NCBI GenBank assembly: GCA_030532575.1
Contig: JAUNKV010000001.1
Span: forward strand, 124,001 to 188,000
DNA length: 64,000 nt
Direction of reading: 5' to 3'
From: Propionibacteriaceae bacterium
GTDB lineage: Bacteria; Actinomycetota; Actinomycetes; Propionibacteriales; Propionibacteriaceae
Position 1 is the first letter of the stretch. Every line of letters starts with the position of its first letter. The notes below the pieces were generated by a model. The model saw nothing but the letters and a program-made list of their open reading frames with translations. It searched no databases and was not told the origin of the DNA. Made by a program: the position numbers and the translations under genes. This document shows, piece by piece, positions 37,527 to 46,391 of the stretch.

Positions 37527-37565
37527 TGTCCCGGGTGGCACCTGCTCCAGGTGCCACCCGGGACA
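37527..37565 (-). terminator. Perfect 18-bp hairpin after the sugar-binding protein gene
   Basis: 37527-37544 is the reverse complement of 37548-37565 with a 3-nt loop. It begins 9 bp after the binding-protein stop and ends 27 bp before the permease start. As for the hairpin at 2301, it probably limits read-through or protects the upstream mRNA. Confidence 0.75.
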
Positions 37566-37573
37566 CCGGTTCA

Positions 37574-38857
37574 TCAGGCGCTGGCTGCCACCAGGGCCTG
37601 GATCTCCTTCAGCAGAGCGTCGGGCTCCTGCTCAGCGACCTTGTAGGCGCTGGTCTGCAGCGCGCCCTGGAGCGCATCCCACTGGGGGTTGCTGACCGGC
37701 TGGAACTTCACGAAGGACAGGGCCTCCAGGAACTTCTGCTGGTACTCGTCGCCCTCCTGCTTGCCCTTGGCGATCATGGACTTGGTGACCGGCAGCAGGG
37801 TGGTGCCCTTGTACCAACCCTCGTACATCGCATCGGAGTACATCAGGTTGAGGAAGGCGGAGGTGGCCTGCTTGCGGGCGTCGTCCTTGTTGTCGAAGGC
37901 GAGGATGAAGTCGGTCACGCCCGTGGCAACGGCCTCACCGGACTTCGAGGGCACCGGGGCCAGGGCCACCTTGGCACCCTTCGCGGTGGAATCGGAGACC
38001 ACCTGGCCGTGGCCGACCATCATGCCGAGCTTCCCGGCACCCATCAGGTCGGTCATCTCCTGGCGGTCGGAGTTCAGCTGTTCCTGGGTGTAGCCGGAGC
38101 TGTGCATCTTCTTGATCTGGGTGAAGGCCTCAACCGCGGCGGGGCTGTCCGCCTTGAGGTCCGTGCCGTCCTCCCAGGTGCCACCGGCACCCCACAGCCA
38201 CAGCGAGGACTCCACCTGGGCCTCCTCGGAGCCGAGCGGCAAGCCGTAGGCCTTGACCCCGTCGCCCAGGGCCACGAGCTTGGCCGAGGCCTCCTCCAGC
38301 TCTGCCCAGGTCTTCGGCGCCTCGGAGATACCCGCCTTGTCGAACAGCTCGGTGTTGTAGACCAACATGCGGGCCGAGGCGATGTCGGGAACCGCCCACT
38401 GGGTGCCGTCGGCGGCCTGCCCGTTGGCGAGCAGGGTCGGCTCGATGTTGTCCAGGGTCTCCTTGGTCAGCAGATCGCTCATCGGCAGCAGCAGACCCTC
38501 CGAGGCCGAAGCGGCGAAGGCGTTGTCGTTGAGGATGTCGGGCAGGTCACCGGCCTGGATCCGAGCCTGGACCTTCGTGGAGAAGTTGTCCCAGCCCTCG
38601 ATCTGCAACTCGACCTTCACCTTGGGGTAGGTCTTGTTGAACTCGGCGATGATCTTCTCCCAGTCCGCCTTGGAGGAGTCAGCGTAGGAGGGGGCAAGGA
38701 TCTTGATCGTGGTCTCGAGGCTCGCCGGGTCCGCTTCCTGCATCGCAGCCGCCGAGGCCGGCCCGGAAGCGTTCTTGGAGGGAGTGCCGCCACCGCAGGC
38801 ACTCAGGGCGAGGGCGCTGGCGGCAACGACAGCACCGAACTTGATGACACGCTTCAC
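37574..38857 (-). CDS. Sugar ABC transporter binding lipoprotein (family 1)
   Basis: 427 aa. Lipobox LSAC at about residues 18-21 after a short signal, then an extracellular binding protein fold: KVKVELQIEGWDNFSTKVQA, DLPDILNDN, and WLWGAGGTWED. The sugar is unknown. It is first in an operon with two permeases and lies downstream of a LacI-like operator, which fits sugar-induced expression. Confidence 0.9.
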   Translation of the reverse strand: MKRVIKFGAVVAASALALSACGGGTPSKNASGPASAAAMQEADPASLETTIKILAPSYADSSKADWEKIIAEFNKTYPKVKVELQIEGWDNFSTKVQARIQAGDLPDILNDNAFAASASEGLLLPMSDLLTKETLDNIEPTLLANGQAADGTQWAVPDIASARMLVYNTELFDKAGISEAPKTWAELEEASAKLVALGDGVKAYGLPLGSEEAQVESSLWLWGAGGTWEDGTDLKADSPAAVEAFTQIKKMHSSGYTQEQLNSDRQEMTDLMGAGKLGMMVGHGQVVSDSTAKGAKVALAPVPSKSGEAVATGVTDFILAFDNKDDARKQATSAFLNLMYSDAMYEGWYKGTTLLPVTKSMIAKGKQEGDEYQQKFLEALSFVKFQPVSNPQWDALQGALQTSAYKVAEQEPDALLKEIQALVAASA

Positions 38858-38958
38858 GCGCTTTCCTTTCCGATTCAGGGCAACCTCCGTGGTTGCTGTC
38901 CGTGATCCTAGGAAGTACGAGGGTCATGCTCAAAACTTGTGGACCCGCTGTGACCGGA

Positions 38959-38986
38959 TAGTTATCAACCTCGGATGTTTGCGCAA
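38959..38986 (-). promoter_or_regulatory. Candidate promoter of the sugar ABC operon
   Basis: Minus-strand TTGCGC (38986-38981) and TAACTA (38964-38959), 16 bp apart. The -35 lies inside the palindrome at 38975-38990. The leader to the start at 38857 would be about 95 nt. Confidence 0.45.
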
Positions 38987-38990
38987 ACAT
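38975..38990. promoter_or_regulatory. LacI-family-like operator
   Basis: ATGTTTGCGCAAACAT is a perfect 16-bp palindrome with the central CG typical of LacI/GalR operators, covering the predicted -35 of the sugar ABC operon. No LacI gene is in the window. Confidence 0.7.
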
Positions 38991-39098
38991 TCTGCGTGAG
39001 TGCGAAGCCGAACTGAGAGGGTCCGCGGCGAGGGCGGAATCCACTGCGGTCGCCCTGGTGCCCCCTTGGCTGCGGACCTCCTCGAACGCACCCCCACG

Positions 39099-40022
39099 TC
39101 AGAAACCCAGTCGGTTGAGATGCTTCGTGTCTCGCTGCCATTCCTTGAGCACCTTGACGTGCAGGCTGAGGTGCACCGGCGTGCCGAGCAGCCGGTTGAT
39201 CTGCTGCCTGGCCGAGGAACCGATCTCCCGGAGCCGGGAACCCCGGTGCCCGATCACGATCCCCTTCTGGGAGTCCCGCTCCACCACGATGGAGGCGAAA
39301 ACGTCGAGCAACGGTTTGTCCTCGGGGCGATCCGGCCTGGGCAGGATCTCGTCGATGACCACCGCGATGGAGTGCGGCAACTCGTCGCGCACCCCCTCCA
39401 GTGCAGCCTCCCGGATCAGCTCAGCGATGAGGGTCTCCTCCGGCTCATCGGTGACCTCCCCATCCGGGTAGTACATCGGTCCCTCGGGAAGCAGCCGGAT
39501 CAGCACGTCACGCACCGTGTCCACCTGGTCGTCGGCCAACGCCGAACAGGGCACCACCTCAGCCCACTGGATGCCGAGTTCTTCAGCCAGCGAGGAGATG
39601 TCCACCAGGTGGGACAACACCCGCTCCTTCGACACCAGGTCGGTCTTCGTGGCCAGCGCAACCAACAGCGGCCGCTGGGCGAGCTCCGCGATCTGGGCCA
39701 CGATGTAGCGATCACCGGGACCGATCCGCTGGTCGCAGGGCAGGCACACCCCCACGATGTCCACCTCTGACCAGGTCTCACGCACCAGGTCGTTCAGCCG
39801 CTCCCCCAGCAGGGTCCGTGGCCGATGCAGCCCCGGGGTGTCGATGAGCACCAGCTGCCCGTCCTCCCGGGTGACGATGCCCCGCACCACGTGCCGGGTG
39901 GTCTGCGGCTTCGACGATGCGATGGCGATCTTCTGTCCCACCAGTGCGTTGGTGAGTGTTGACTTGCCTGCGTTCGGTCGCCCGACGAAACAGGCGAATC
40001 CGGAGTGGAAGAGCTCAGTCAT
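39099..40022 (-). CDS. era: GTPase Era
   Basis: 307 aa. G1 GRPNAGKS, G3 DTPG, G4 ATKTD, then a C-terminal KH domain with VIGHRGSRLREIG for binding the 16S rRNA 3' end. The ATG at 40022 lies 6 nt after GAGG and inside the end of the CorC/HlyC-type gene (8-nt overlap); another ATG at 40034 lacks a spaced ribosome site. It acts in 30S maturation together with the nearby ybeY and phoH. Confidence 0.95.
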   Translation of the reverse strand: MTELFHSGFACFVGRPNAGKSTLTNALVGQKIAIASSKPQTTRHVVRGIVTREDGQLVLIDTPGLHRPRTLLGERLNDLVRETWSEVDIVGVCLPCDQRIGPGDRYIVAQIAELAQRPLLVALATKTDLVSKERVLSHLVDISSLAEELGIQWAEVVPCSALADDQVDTVRDVLIRLLPEGPMYYPDGEVTDEPEETLIAELIREAALEGVRDELPHSIAVVIDEILPRPDRPEDKPLLDVFASIVVERDSQKGIVIGHRGSRLREIGSSARQQINRLLGTPVHLSLHVKVLKEWQRDTKHLNRLGF

Positions 40023-41328
40023 CGGTGTCCTCATTTCCTTGTTCGTCGGTGTCCTCGGCCACCAGACCCACCAGCACGGTGCCCACCTGGTGCCGCCTCC
40101 CCACGGCCCTGTCAGCAATCATCTCGATCCCTCGGTGGACCACCCGTGATCCGGGGATCGGCACCACGTTGAGCAGCTTGGCCATCAAACCACCGACGGT
40201 GCCAACGTCCTGGTCGTCGAGGTGGATGCCGAACAGCTCCCCCAGCTCATCCAGGGGGAGCCGCGACGACACGCGGTACTGGCCGGTCTCCGGTAGCTCC
40301 ACGACGGCGGGGATCTCGTGGTCGTACTCGTCGACGATCTCGCCGACGATCTCCTCCACGATGTCCTCCATCGTGCACAGCCCCGCCGTACCCCCGAACT
40401 CGTCGATGACGATGACCAGGTGATTGTGCCGAAGCTGCATGTCCCGCAGCAGTTCGGTGGCAGGTTTCGAGTCCGGCACAAAACTGGCAGGGCGCATCAG
40501 GTCACCGACGGTCTCAGCGCGCTCCGCATCGGGGAAGTCATAGATCCGACGGGCGACGTCCTTGAGATAGACCACACCGAGCACGTCGTCGATGCCTTCC
40601 TCTGGACCCACCACGGGGATGCGGGAGAAGCCGGAGCGCAGAGCCAGGGACAGCAGTTGCCGCAGGGTGCGGTCCCGGGGTACCCAGACCATGTCGGTGC
40701 GCGGCACCATGACCTCCTTGACCAAGGTGTCACCGAGTTCGAAGACCGAGTGGATCATCTTCGACTCCCGGGCCTCGATCACCTCCTGCGCCTCGGCCAT
40801 GTTCACCATGTCGCGCAACTCCGCCTCCGAGGCGAAGGGCCCGTCGGTGAAACCCCGTCCGGGGGTGATCGCGTTGCCCAGCAGGATCATCAGCTGGGCA
40901 ACGGGGCCGAGCACCGTGGTCAGCACCGAGATCAGTCGGGCGGAGAAGCGCATCAAACCCTCGGTGTGTTGCCTGCCCAGGGTGCGCGGCGCCACACCCC
41001 AGAGGATGAAGAAGACCACCAGCAGGATCACCACCAGCAGGATCAGGCCGGTCCAGGTACTGCTGAAGTGGCTGAACACCACCAGCGCCACCAGGGACAT
41101 GGTGACCGCTTCCAGGAACATCCGCGCGAACATCACGGCGTTGATGGAAGGAGCGGGGTCGGCTGCGATGAGTCGGATGCGTTCCGCCCCCGGGGCGCCC
41201 GCCTCGACGAGGCTCTCCGCCCGGGAGCGGGAGAACCGGGACAGGGCGGTCTCGACGGCGACGAGGAAGGAGGCCAGGAGCCCGCAGCTCAGGGCCAGCC
41301 CCAACTCGAACCAATGGGCGGCGGACAT
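40015..41328 (-). CDS. CorC/HlyC-family transporter-associated protein (DUF21, CBS pair)
   Basis: 437 aa. Three or four N-terminal membrane helices form the DUF21/CNNM domain, followed by a CBS pair (VMVPRTDMVWVPRD; GVVYLKD) and a CorC/HlyC C-terminal domain with DEFGGTAGLCTMEDIVEEI. Members are linked to magnesium or cobalt efflux; older hemolysin names are not supported by function. It lies between ybeY and era, an arrangement common in actinobacteria. Confidence 0.9.
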   Translation of the reverse strand: MSAAHWFELGLALSCGLLASFLVAVETALSRFSRSRAESLVEAGAPGAERIRLIAADPAPSINAVMFARMFLEAVTMSLVALVVFSHFSSTWTGLILLVVILLVVFFILWGVAPRTLGRQHTEGLMRFSARLISVLTTVLGPVAQLMILLGNAITPGRGFTDGPFASEAELRDMVNMAEAQEVIEARESKMIHSVFELGDTLVKEVMVPRTDMVWVPRDRTLRQLLSLALRSGFSRIPVVGPEEGIDDVLGVVYLKDVARRIYDFPDAERAETVGDLMRPASFVPDSKPATELLRDMQLRHNHLVIVIDEFGGTAGLCTMEDIVEEIVGEIVDEYDHEIPAVVELPETGQYRVSSRLPLDELGELFGIHLDDQDVGTVGGLMAKLLNVVPIPGSRVVHRGIEMIADRAVGRRHQVGTVLVGLVAEDTDEQGNEDTDD

Positions 41329-41335
41329 CGTGCCC

Positions 41336-41803
41336 TCAGCCCTGGCGCTGCTTGGTCCGGGCCAGCTCCCACGCGGCGATGATCCGGTCGTTGAGCCCGA
41401 ACATCACGGCCTTCTCCTCCGGCTCGGCATGGTCGTGACCCAGCAGGTGGAGCAGGCCGTGGATCAGCAGGTATTCGGCCTCGGCCCTCGGCTCACGGCC
41501 GTTCTCGGCTGCCTGTCGGGCAGTCACCTGGGGGCAGAGCACGATGTCACCGAGCAGACCGAGCGGCGGGTCCTCGTCGTCGGCGGGGGCTCGCAACTCA
41601 TCCATCGGGAAGCTCAGCACGTCGGTGGGACCGGGAAGATCCATGAACCGGATGTGGTACTCCTCCATCGTTTGCTCATCCACCAGGAGGATCGACAGAT
41701 CGGCCTGCGGGTGGATCCGAAGCTTTTCGAGTGCGAACCGCGCCAGGGCGACCAGACCGAGCTCGTCGGCCTCAACCCCTGACTCGTTGTTGATGTCAAT
41801 CAT
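41336..41803 (-). CDS. ybeY: Endoribonuclease YbeY
   Basis: 155 aa. The zinc motif HGLLHLLGHDH is near residues 116-126. It functions in 16S rRNA 3' processing. The ATG start overlaps the phoH stop by 4 nt, and the gene ends 7 bp before the CorC/HlyC-type gene. Confidence 0.95.
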   Translation of the reverse strand: MIDINNESGVEADELGLVALARFALEKLRIHPQADLSILLVDEQTMEEYHIRFMDLPGPTDVLSFPMDELRAPADDEDPPLGLLGDIVLCPQVTARQAAENGREPRAEAEYLLIHGLLHLLGHDHAEPEEKAVMFGLNDRIIAAWELARTKQRQG

Positions 41804-42780
41804 CGCTTCCCCCTGGTCGGCTGGATGCTGTCGAACTGATCGTATGCGGCGACGATCCTGCCGACCAGCCTGTGGCGCACGACATCCCGGGCGGTGAGGG
41901 TGCAGAACGCGATGTCCTCCACCCCGTCGAGGATCTCGGTCACCTGGCGCAGCCCGCTTCGGATCCCGCCGGGCAGGTCCACCTGGGTGATGTCGCCGGT
42001 CACCACCACCTTGGAGCCGAACCCCAGCCGGGTGAGGAACATCTTCATCTGCTCGCTGGAGGTGTTCTGCGCCTCGTCGAGGATGATGAAGGCGTCGTTG
42101 AGGGTTCGACCACGCATGTAGGCAAGAGGCGCCACCTCGATGGTTCCGGAGGTCAGCAGCTTCGGCACGGCCTCGGGGTCCAGCATGTCGTGGAGCGCAT
42201 CGTAGAGGGGTCTGAGATAGGGGTCGATCTTGTCGGTGAGCGTACCGGGCAGGAAGCCGAGTTTTTCTCCTGCCTCGATGGCCGGACGGGTGAGGATGAT
42301 CCGGCTCACCTGCTTGGTCTGCAACGCCTGGACGGCCTTGGCCATGGCCAGGTAGGTCTTGCCCGTTCCCGCCGGCCCGATCCCGAAGACGATGGTGTGG
42401 CTGTCGATGGCATCGACGTAGCGCTTCTGGTTGAGGGTCTTGGGACGCACGGTCCGGCCCCGCGAGGAGATGATGTCCGCGGTGAGCACCTCCGAGGGCT
42501 TGACCTGGTCGGCCGTCATCGCGATGACCCGCTCGACGGTCTCCTCACTCAGCCCCTGCCCCGTCCTGATGATGGTGACCAGCTCCGTGAGCACCTCGAC
42601 GGCCTGGGTGACGCTCTCCGGGGAGCCGGTGACGGTGACCTGGTGGCCGCGCACGTGGAGGTCGGCGGGCAGTTTCTCCTCCAGCACCGCGAGGTGGGAG
42701 TCACGGGGGCCGAGGAGCGTCACCATGTCCAAGGATGCCGGGACCTGGACCACACGCTCCGACCTGGCCTGTTCTGACAC
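41800..42780 (-). CDS. PhoH-like protein
   Basis: 326 aa. A short N-terminal KH-like segment precedes a PhoH ATPase domain: Walker A GPAGTGKT, Walker [13 protein letters not shown] start after GGAGAGGAACACGAG. It forms the head of the operon phoH, ybeY, CorC/HlyC-type, era. The role is thought to be in RNA metabolism; no direct evidence here. Confidence 0.92.
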   Translation of the reverse strand: MSEQARSERVVQVPASLDMVTLLGPRDSHLAVLEEKLPADLHVRGHQVTVTGSPESVTQAVEVLTELVTIIRTGQGLSEETVERVIAMTADQVKPSEVLTADIISSRGRTVRPKTLNQKRYVDAIDSHTIVFGIGPAGTGKTYLAMAKAVQALQTKQVSRIILTRPAIEAGEKLGFLPGTLTDKIDPYLRPLYDALHDMLDPEAVPKLLTSGTIEVAPLAYMRGRTLNDAFIILDEAQNTSSEQMKMFLTRLGFGSKVVVTGDITQVDLPGGIRSGLRQVTEILDGVEDIAFCTLTARDVVRHRLVGRIVAAYDQFDSIQPTRGKR

Positions 42781-42849
42781 CTCGTGTTCCTCTCCGCTCC
42801 GGTTTCTCCGAAGCCACGGCCGCCAAGTCTATGTGCTGCGGGGGAAGAA

Positions 42850-42878
42850 TTGGACCCCAGATCGGGAACGATTATCAT
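42850..42878 (+). promoter_or_regulatory. Promoter of the bL32 gene
   Basis: TTGGAC (42850-42855) and TATCAT (42873-42878) with a 17-bp spacer. The start of transcription would be near 42885, giving a leader of about 38 nt before the ATG at 42923. Confidence 0.6.
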
Positions 42879-42882
42879 TATG
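42864..42882. promoter_or_regulatory. Fur/Zur-like box over the bL32 promoter
   Basis: The reverse strand reads CATAATGATAATCGTTCCC, with ATAATGATAATC identical to 12 contiguous bases of the Fur-family 19-bp consensus GATAATGATAATCATTATC. It covers the -10 box. Because the regulated gene is a cysteine-free bL32, zinc control by Zur is the favoured reading. Confidence 0.6.
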
Positions 42883-42922
42883 GCTCGTTCAACTGCAATC
42901 GATGAGGAAGAGAAGACTGACG

Positions 42923-43102
42923 ATGGCGGTTCCGAAGCGCAGGATGTCGCGTTCCAACACCCGTTCACGCCGGGCCCAGTGGAAGGCGACGCGCGTCGAC
43001 CTGGTGCCGATCAGGGTGGGCGGGGAGACCTTCAACGTGCCGCGTCGGCTGGTCCGCGCCTACGCCTCCGGGACACTCGACGTCGCTGACCTGCGGCACT
43101 GA
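42923..43102 (+). CDS. rpmF: 50S ribosomal protein bL32, cysteine-free form
   Basis: 59 aa, [20 protein letters not shown] then [14 protein letters not shown]. The N-terminus is typical bL32. The CxxC...CxxC zinc ribbon of the zinc-binding form is absent, as in mycobacterial RpmF. Such paralogs replace zinc-binding versions when zinc is low; whether this is the only bL32 in the genome cannot be told. It is divergent from phoH. Confidence 0.95.
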   Translation: MAVPKRRMSRSNTRSRRAQWKATRVDLVPIRVGGETFNVPRRLVRAYASGTLDVADLRH

Positions 43103-43129
43103 GCCGACCCAGGCGGTCTCGGGGCACGC

Positions 43130-43558
43130 TCAGAACCCCTCCAGCTCATCGGCATCGTCCTCGGAGATGATGTGCATGGCCGCCTCCTCCGCGCTCGCGG
43201 CCCCTCCGGCGTAGCCGACATCGATCCCGAGGGTGTCCTCACCCCCTGAGCCCTGCACCGCCATGAGCCGTCCCGCGCGTTCCCGCCCCACCTCGCGGCG
43301 CTCCCCCTCGGGGTTCCAGGGGCTGTCATCAGGGCTGAGCTCAGGCTGTTCCTGGCGCAGTCGCTGCTCCAGGCTCTCCCCCTGTCTCATCTCCGCCAGG
43401 GTGTTGCCGAAACCCTGGCCGGGCGACCACCGCTCGGGGGTGGTGTAGCCCTCGTCCAGGACGTCGTCCACGCCGCGCTCGATGAGGGAGTCCGCCTCCT
43501 GGAGCTGGTCCAGCTGTTCGGCGTGGCTGCCATCTGTGAAGTCAACGATGTCTTCCAT
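43130..43558 (-). CDS. DUF5709 domain protein
   Basis: 142 aa, acidic. The block DSLIERGVDDVLDEGYTTPE and the following GFGNTLAEMRQGESLEQRL are characteristic of the actinobacterial DUF5709 family, function unknown. No signal or membrane segment. CAGTAT lies 6 nt before the ATG, which could be a leaderless start. It faces the bL32 gene (convergent) across 27 bp. Confidence 0.75.
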   Translation of the reverse strand: MEDIVDFTDGSHAEQLDQLQEADSLIERGVDDVLDEGYTTPERWSPGQGFGNTLAEMRQGESLEQRLRQEQPELSPDDSPWNPEGERREVGRERAGRLMAVQGSGGEDTLGIDVGYAGGAASAEEAAMHIISEDDADELEGF

Positions 43559-43612
43559 GCACCAATACTGCCACCACTGCGCCCGCTGGGCAGGATTTCG
43601 TAGAATCCCCGG

Positions 43613-44299
43613 GTGACCCAGCCCAGAAGCAACTACGACCTGATCGTGACCCTGTTCGTCGCACTGCTGCTCATCTCCAACGTGGCGGCCACCAAGCTCA
43701 TCGCGTTGGGGCCACAGTGGACACCGTTCGGCCTTCCGGTGCTCCCGGTCATCACCGACGGCGGGGCCTTGCTGTTTCCCCTGACCTACATCTGCGGCGA
43801 CGTACTGGCCGAGGTCTTCGGGATGCGAGGTGCCAGGCGTGCCATCTGGACCGGGTTCGGGATCTCCCTGCTGGCCTCGGTCACCTTCCTGCTGGTGGGG
43901 CTCGCCCCGCCCGCAGCGGACTGGCCGAACCAGGAGGCCTTCGTCGCCGTGCTCGGCTTCGTGCCCCGCATCGTCCTGGCCTCCCTCGTCGGCTACTTGG
44001 TCGGACAGTTCCTCAACGCCTGGGTGCTGGTTCGCCTGAAGCGCCGCCAGGGTGGGCTGTGGTCCCGGCTGCTCGGCTCCACCGTCGTGGGTGAGGCCGC
44101 CGACACCACCCTGTTCTGCCTCATCGCCTTCGGCGGGCTCGTCGATGCCCCGACGATGCTCAACTACATCGTCGTCGGATACCTGTTCAAGGTGGGCGTC
44201 GAGGTGCTGCTGCTGCCGGTGACCACCCGCGTCATCGCCATCGTGAAGCGGCACGAGCAGGTTCAGGAGGATCAGGCCGCATCGGCCTACCCGGCGTAG
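43613..44299 (+). CDS. Queuosine precursor transporter (YhhQ/VUT family)
   Basis: 228 aa with about six membrane segments. VITDGGALLFPLTYICGDVLAEVFG is the family signature loop, and the region around VVGEAADTTLFCLIAF is the second. Expected substrates are preQ0, preQ1 or queuine. GTG start lies 6 nt after TAGAAT, a leaderless layout. Its last 13 bases overlap tgt, its expected functional partner, in the convergent direction. Confidence 0.88.
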   Translation: MTQPRSNYDLIVTLFVALLLISNVAATKLIALGPQWTPFGLPVLPVITDGGALLFPLTYICGDVLAEVFGMRGARRAIWTGFGISLLASVTFLLVGLAPPAADWPNQEAFVAVLGFVPRIVLASLVGYLVGQFLNAWVLVRLKRRQGGLWSRLLGSTVVGEAADTTLFCLIAFGGLVDAPTMLNYIVVGYLFKVGVEVLLLPVTTRVIAIVKRHEQVQEDQAASAYPA

Positions 44300-45498
44300 C
44301 GCCCCATGAAATCGGCCCGGAAGTCCTCGAAGGAGCCCGCCAGCAGGTGTTCCCGGATCCGGTCCACCAACCGCACCGTGAAGCGTTCGTTGTGGATCGT
44401 CGCCAGGGTGGAGGCCAGCATCTCCTTGGCCTTGAACAGGTGGTGGAGGTAGGCGCGGGTGTAGTGCTGGCAGGTGTAGCAGTCACAGCCGTCCTCCAGC
44501 GGGACGAAGGAGCGACGGTGTCGACTGGTGTTGACGTTGTAACGGCCATCGGCGGTGTAGATCGCGGCGTTGCGGGCCACCCGGGACGGGTTGACGCAGT
44601 CGAAGGTGTCGGCCCCTGCCGCCACGGCCTCGAACAGATCTTCCGGTTCGGAGATGCCGAGCAGGTGGCGGGGACGATCCTCCGGCAGCTCATCGACCAT
44701 CCAGCCGATGATCTCAGCCAGCCGCTGCTTCTCCAGGGCCCCGCCGAGACCGAAGCCGTCGAAGCGCTGCCCATCGACCTCAAGCTCCGCCAATCCCCTG
44801 GCTGCCCGGCGCCTCAGATCCTCGTACTGTGCCCCCTGGATCACGCCGAACAGGGCTTGGTAGGGCTTGTCCGCGCGCTCCGCGGTGAGCTCGGCGTGTG
44901 CTCGAAGGCAGCGGATCGCCCAACGGTGGGTCCGCTCCACGCTGGCCGCCTGGTACTCCCGGGTGTTCATCAAGGTGGTCAGCTCGTCGAAGGCGAACAT
45001 CACGTCAGCCCCGAGCTCATGCTGGATGCGCATCGAGACCTCGGGGGTGAAACGCAGCCGGTCACCGTTGAGGTGGGAGAAGAAGGTGACCCCGTCCTCA
45101 TCGACGTGCGCCCTCCGGGTCTTGCCCTCAGCGATCACATCGTCATTCTGAAGCCCGCTGGTGTCCATCGCCAGCACCTTCTTGAACCCGGCCCCGAGAC
45201 TCATCACCTGGAATCCCCCGGAGTCGGTGAAGGTGGGGCCCGGCCAGTTCATGAACCGGCTCAGCCCACCCGCCTCGTCGATGAGTTCGGAGCCGGGCTG
45301 GAGGTAGAGGTGGTAGGCGTTGCAGAGCAGGGCCTGGGCTCCCAGCTCCGCCATCGTCTCCGGGAGCACCGCCTTGACCGTCGCCTTCGTCCCCACCGGG
45401 ATGAAGGCGGGGGTCTGGACCTGACCGTGGGGGGTGGTGATGGTCCCCACCCGTGCCCGATCACCTGCCGTGTTGACCACTTCGAAGCCAAAACTCAC
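44287..45498 (-). CDS. tgt: tRNA-guanine transglycosylase
   Basis: 403 aa. TFTDSGGFQV holds the general Asp, SEPEDLFEAVAAGADTFDCVNP the second catalytic Asp (nucleophile), and CDCYTCQHYTRAYLHHL the zinc Cys3His site. It swaps guanine for preQ1 or queuine at position 34 of GUN tRNAs. GTG start lies 6 nt after TAGCCT. With the adjacent transporter it forms a queuosine salvage pair; no de novo queC/D/E/F genes are seen here. Confidence 0.95.
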   Translation of the reverse strand: MSFGFEVVNTAGDRARVGTITTPHGQVQTPAFIPVGTKATVKAVLPETMAELGAQALLCNAYHLYLQPGSELIDEAGGLSRFMNWPGPTFTDSGGFQVMSLGAGFKKVLAMDTSGLQNDDVIAEGKTRRAHVDEDGVTFFSHLNGDRLRFTPEVSMRIQHELGADVMFAFDELTTLMNTREYQAASVERTHRWAIRCLRAHAELTAERADKPYQALFGVIQGAQYEDLRRRAARGLAELEVDGQRFDGFGLGGALEKQRLAEIIGWMVDELPEDRPRHLLGISEPEDLFEAVAAGADTFDCVNPSRVARNAAIYTADGRYNVNTSRHRRSFVPLEDGCDCYTCQHYTRAYLHHLFKAKEMLASTLATIHNERFTVRLVDRIREHLLAGSFEDFRADFMGRYAG

Positions 45499-45521
45499 CC
45501 GGCAAGGCTACCGTGGTGGCC

Positions 45522-46391
45522 GTGACCTTCACCGCACTGATCCTCAACCCCACCCATGACGACGGGGCCACCGTTGCCGAGACCCTGAGCCCGCTGCCCG
45601 ACATCCGGGTGTGGGAGACCACCGCGGATGCTCCCGGCCAGGACCAGGTGCGCCAGGCTCTCGAAGCGGGGGCCTCGGCGGTGCTCGTCGCCGGTGGGGA
45701 CGGCACCCAGCGTCTCGTGGCCGGGGCGCTGGCCGCCTCCGGTGTCCCCCTCGGCATCCTCGCCACCGGCACCGCCTGCGTCTACGCCCGCAACCTCGGG
45801 CTTCCGCTTGGCACTGCGGGCCTGGACATCGCACTGAGCGGCACCCCACGGGCCATGGACCTCGGTTGGGCCAGGCTGGATGACGGCGAGGCCCAGCCCT
45901 TTCTCGTCGCTGCCGGTGTCGGACGCGATGCCGAGACCATCGGTGAGGTCCGCGACGACCTCAAGGAGAAGCTCGGCTGGATGGCCTACGCCCAGGCCGG
46001 ACTCACCACCGCTGGCCGCGGCGCCCTACCGATGAGGATCAACGACGAGCCCGTGACGGCCTGGAGTGTGCTGATCGGCAACATCGGGGAGATCCCGATG
46101 GCCTCGATGTTCCCGGATGCCGCCCCGGACGACGGCCTGCTCCACGTCATGCACCTGGGGGTCAACGGCTGGTTGGACTGGGCCCCGGTGGCCCTGGCCG
46201 GACTGACCCGCAGCCGCACCGACATGGGCAAGATGCGGCGCTGGGAGACCGATCACATCGTCGTCACCACAAAGGAGCCCACCGCGGTCCACCTCGACGG
46301 CGACGAGCTGCCGGCTGCCCGGAAACTCGAGGTGTGGTTGGAACCGGGTGCCCTCCAGGTGCGCTGTCAGCCGAGCAGCACCGCGAGCTGA
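45522..46391 (+). CDS. Diacylglycerol/lipid kinase family protein
   Basis: 289 aa. VLVAGGDGTQRLVA is the nucleotide-binding GGDGT motif; LGILATGTACVYARNLGLP and HLDGDE complete the DagK/YegS-like fold. GTG 45522 is preferred because TACCGT lies 7 nt upstream, giving a leaderless start; GTG 45513 and 45510 are in frame. Substrate could be diacylglycerol, a sphingoid base or another lipid. The end overlaps rsmE by 25 bp, convergent. Confidence 0.8.
   Translation: MTFTALILNPTHDDGATVAETLSPLPDIRVWETTADAPGQDQVRQALEAGASAVLVAGGDGTQRLVAGALAASGVPLGILATGTACVYARNLGLPLGTAGLDIALSGTPRAMDLGWARLDDGEAQPFLVAAGVGRDAETIGEVRDDLKEKLGWMAYAQAGLTTAGRGALPMRINDEPVTAWSVLIGNIGEIPMASMFPDAAPDDGLLHVMHLGVNGWLDWAPVALAGLTRSRTDMGKMRRWETDHIVVTTKEPTAVHLDGDELPAARKLEVWLEPGALQVRCQPSSTAS

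Noticed and set aside
39020-39078. Terminator after era (GGTCCGC...GCGGACC)
   Set aside because: Only 7-bp arms with a 45-nt loop; too weak to list as a feature.
43559-43612. preQ1 riboswitch before the queuosine transporter
   Set aside because: Only 54 bp, with a -10 box 6 nt before the start, so no leader RNA would exist.
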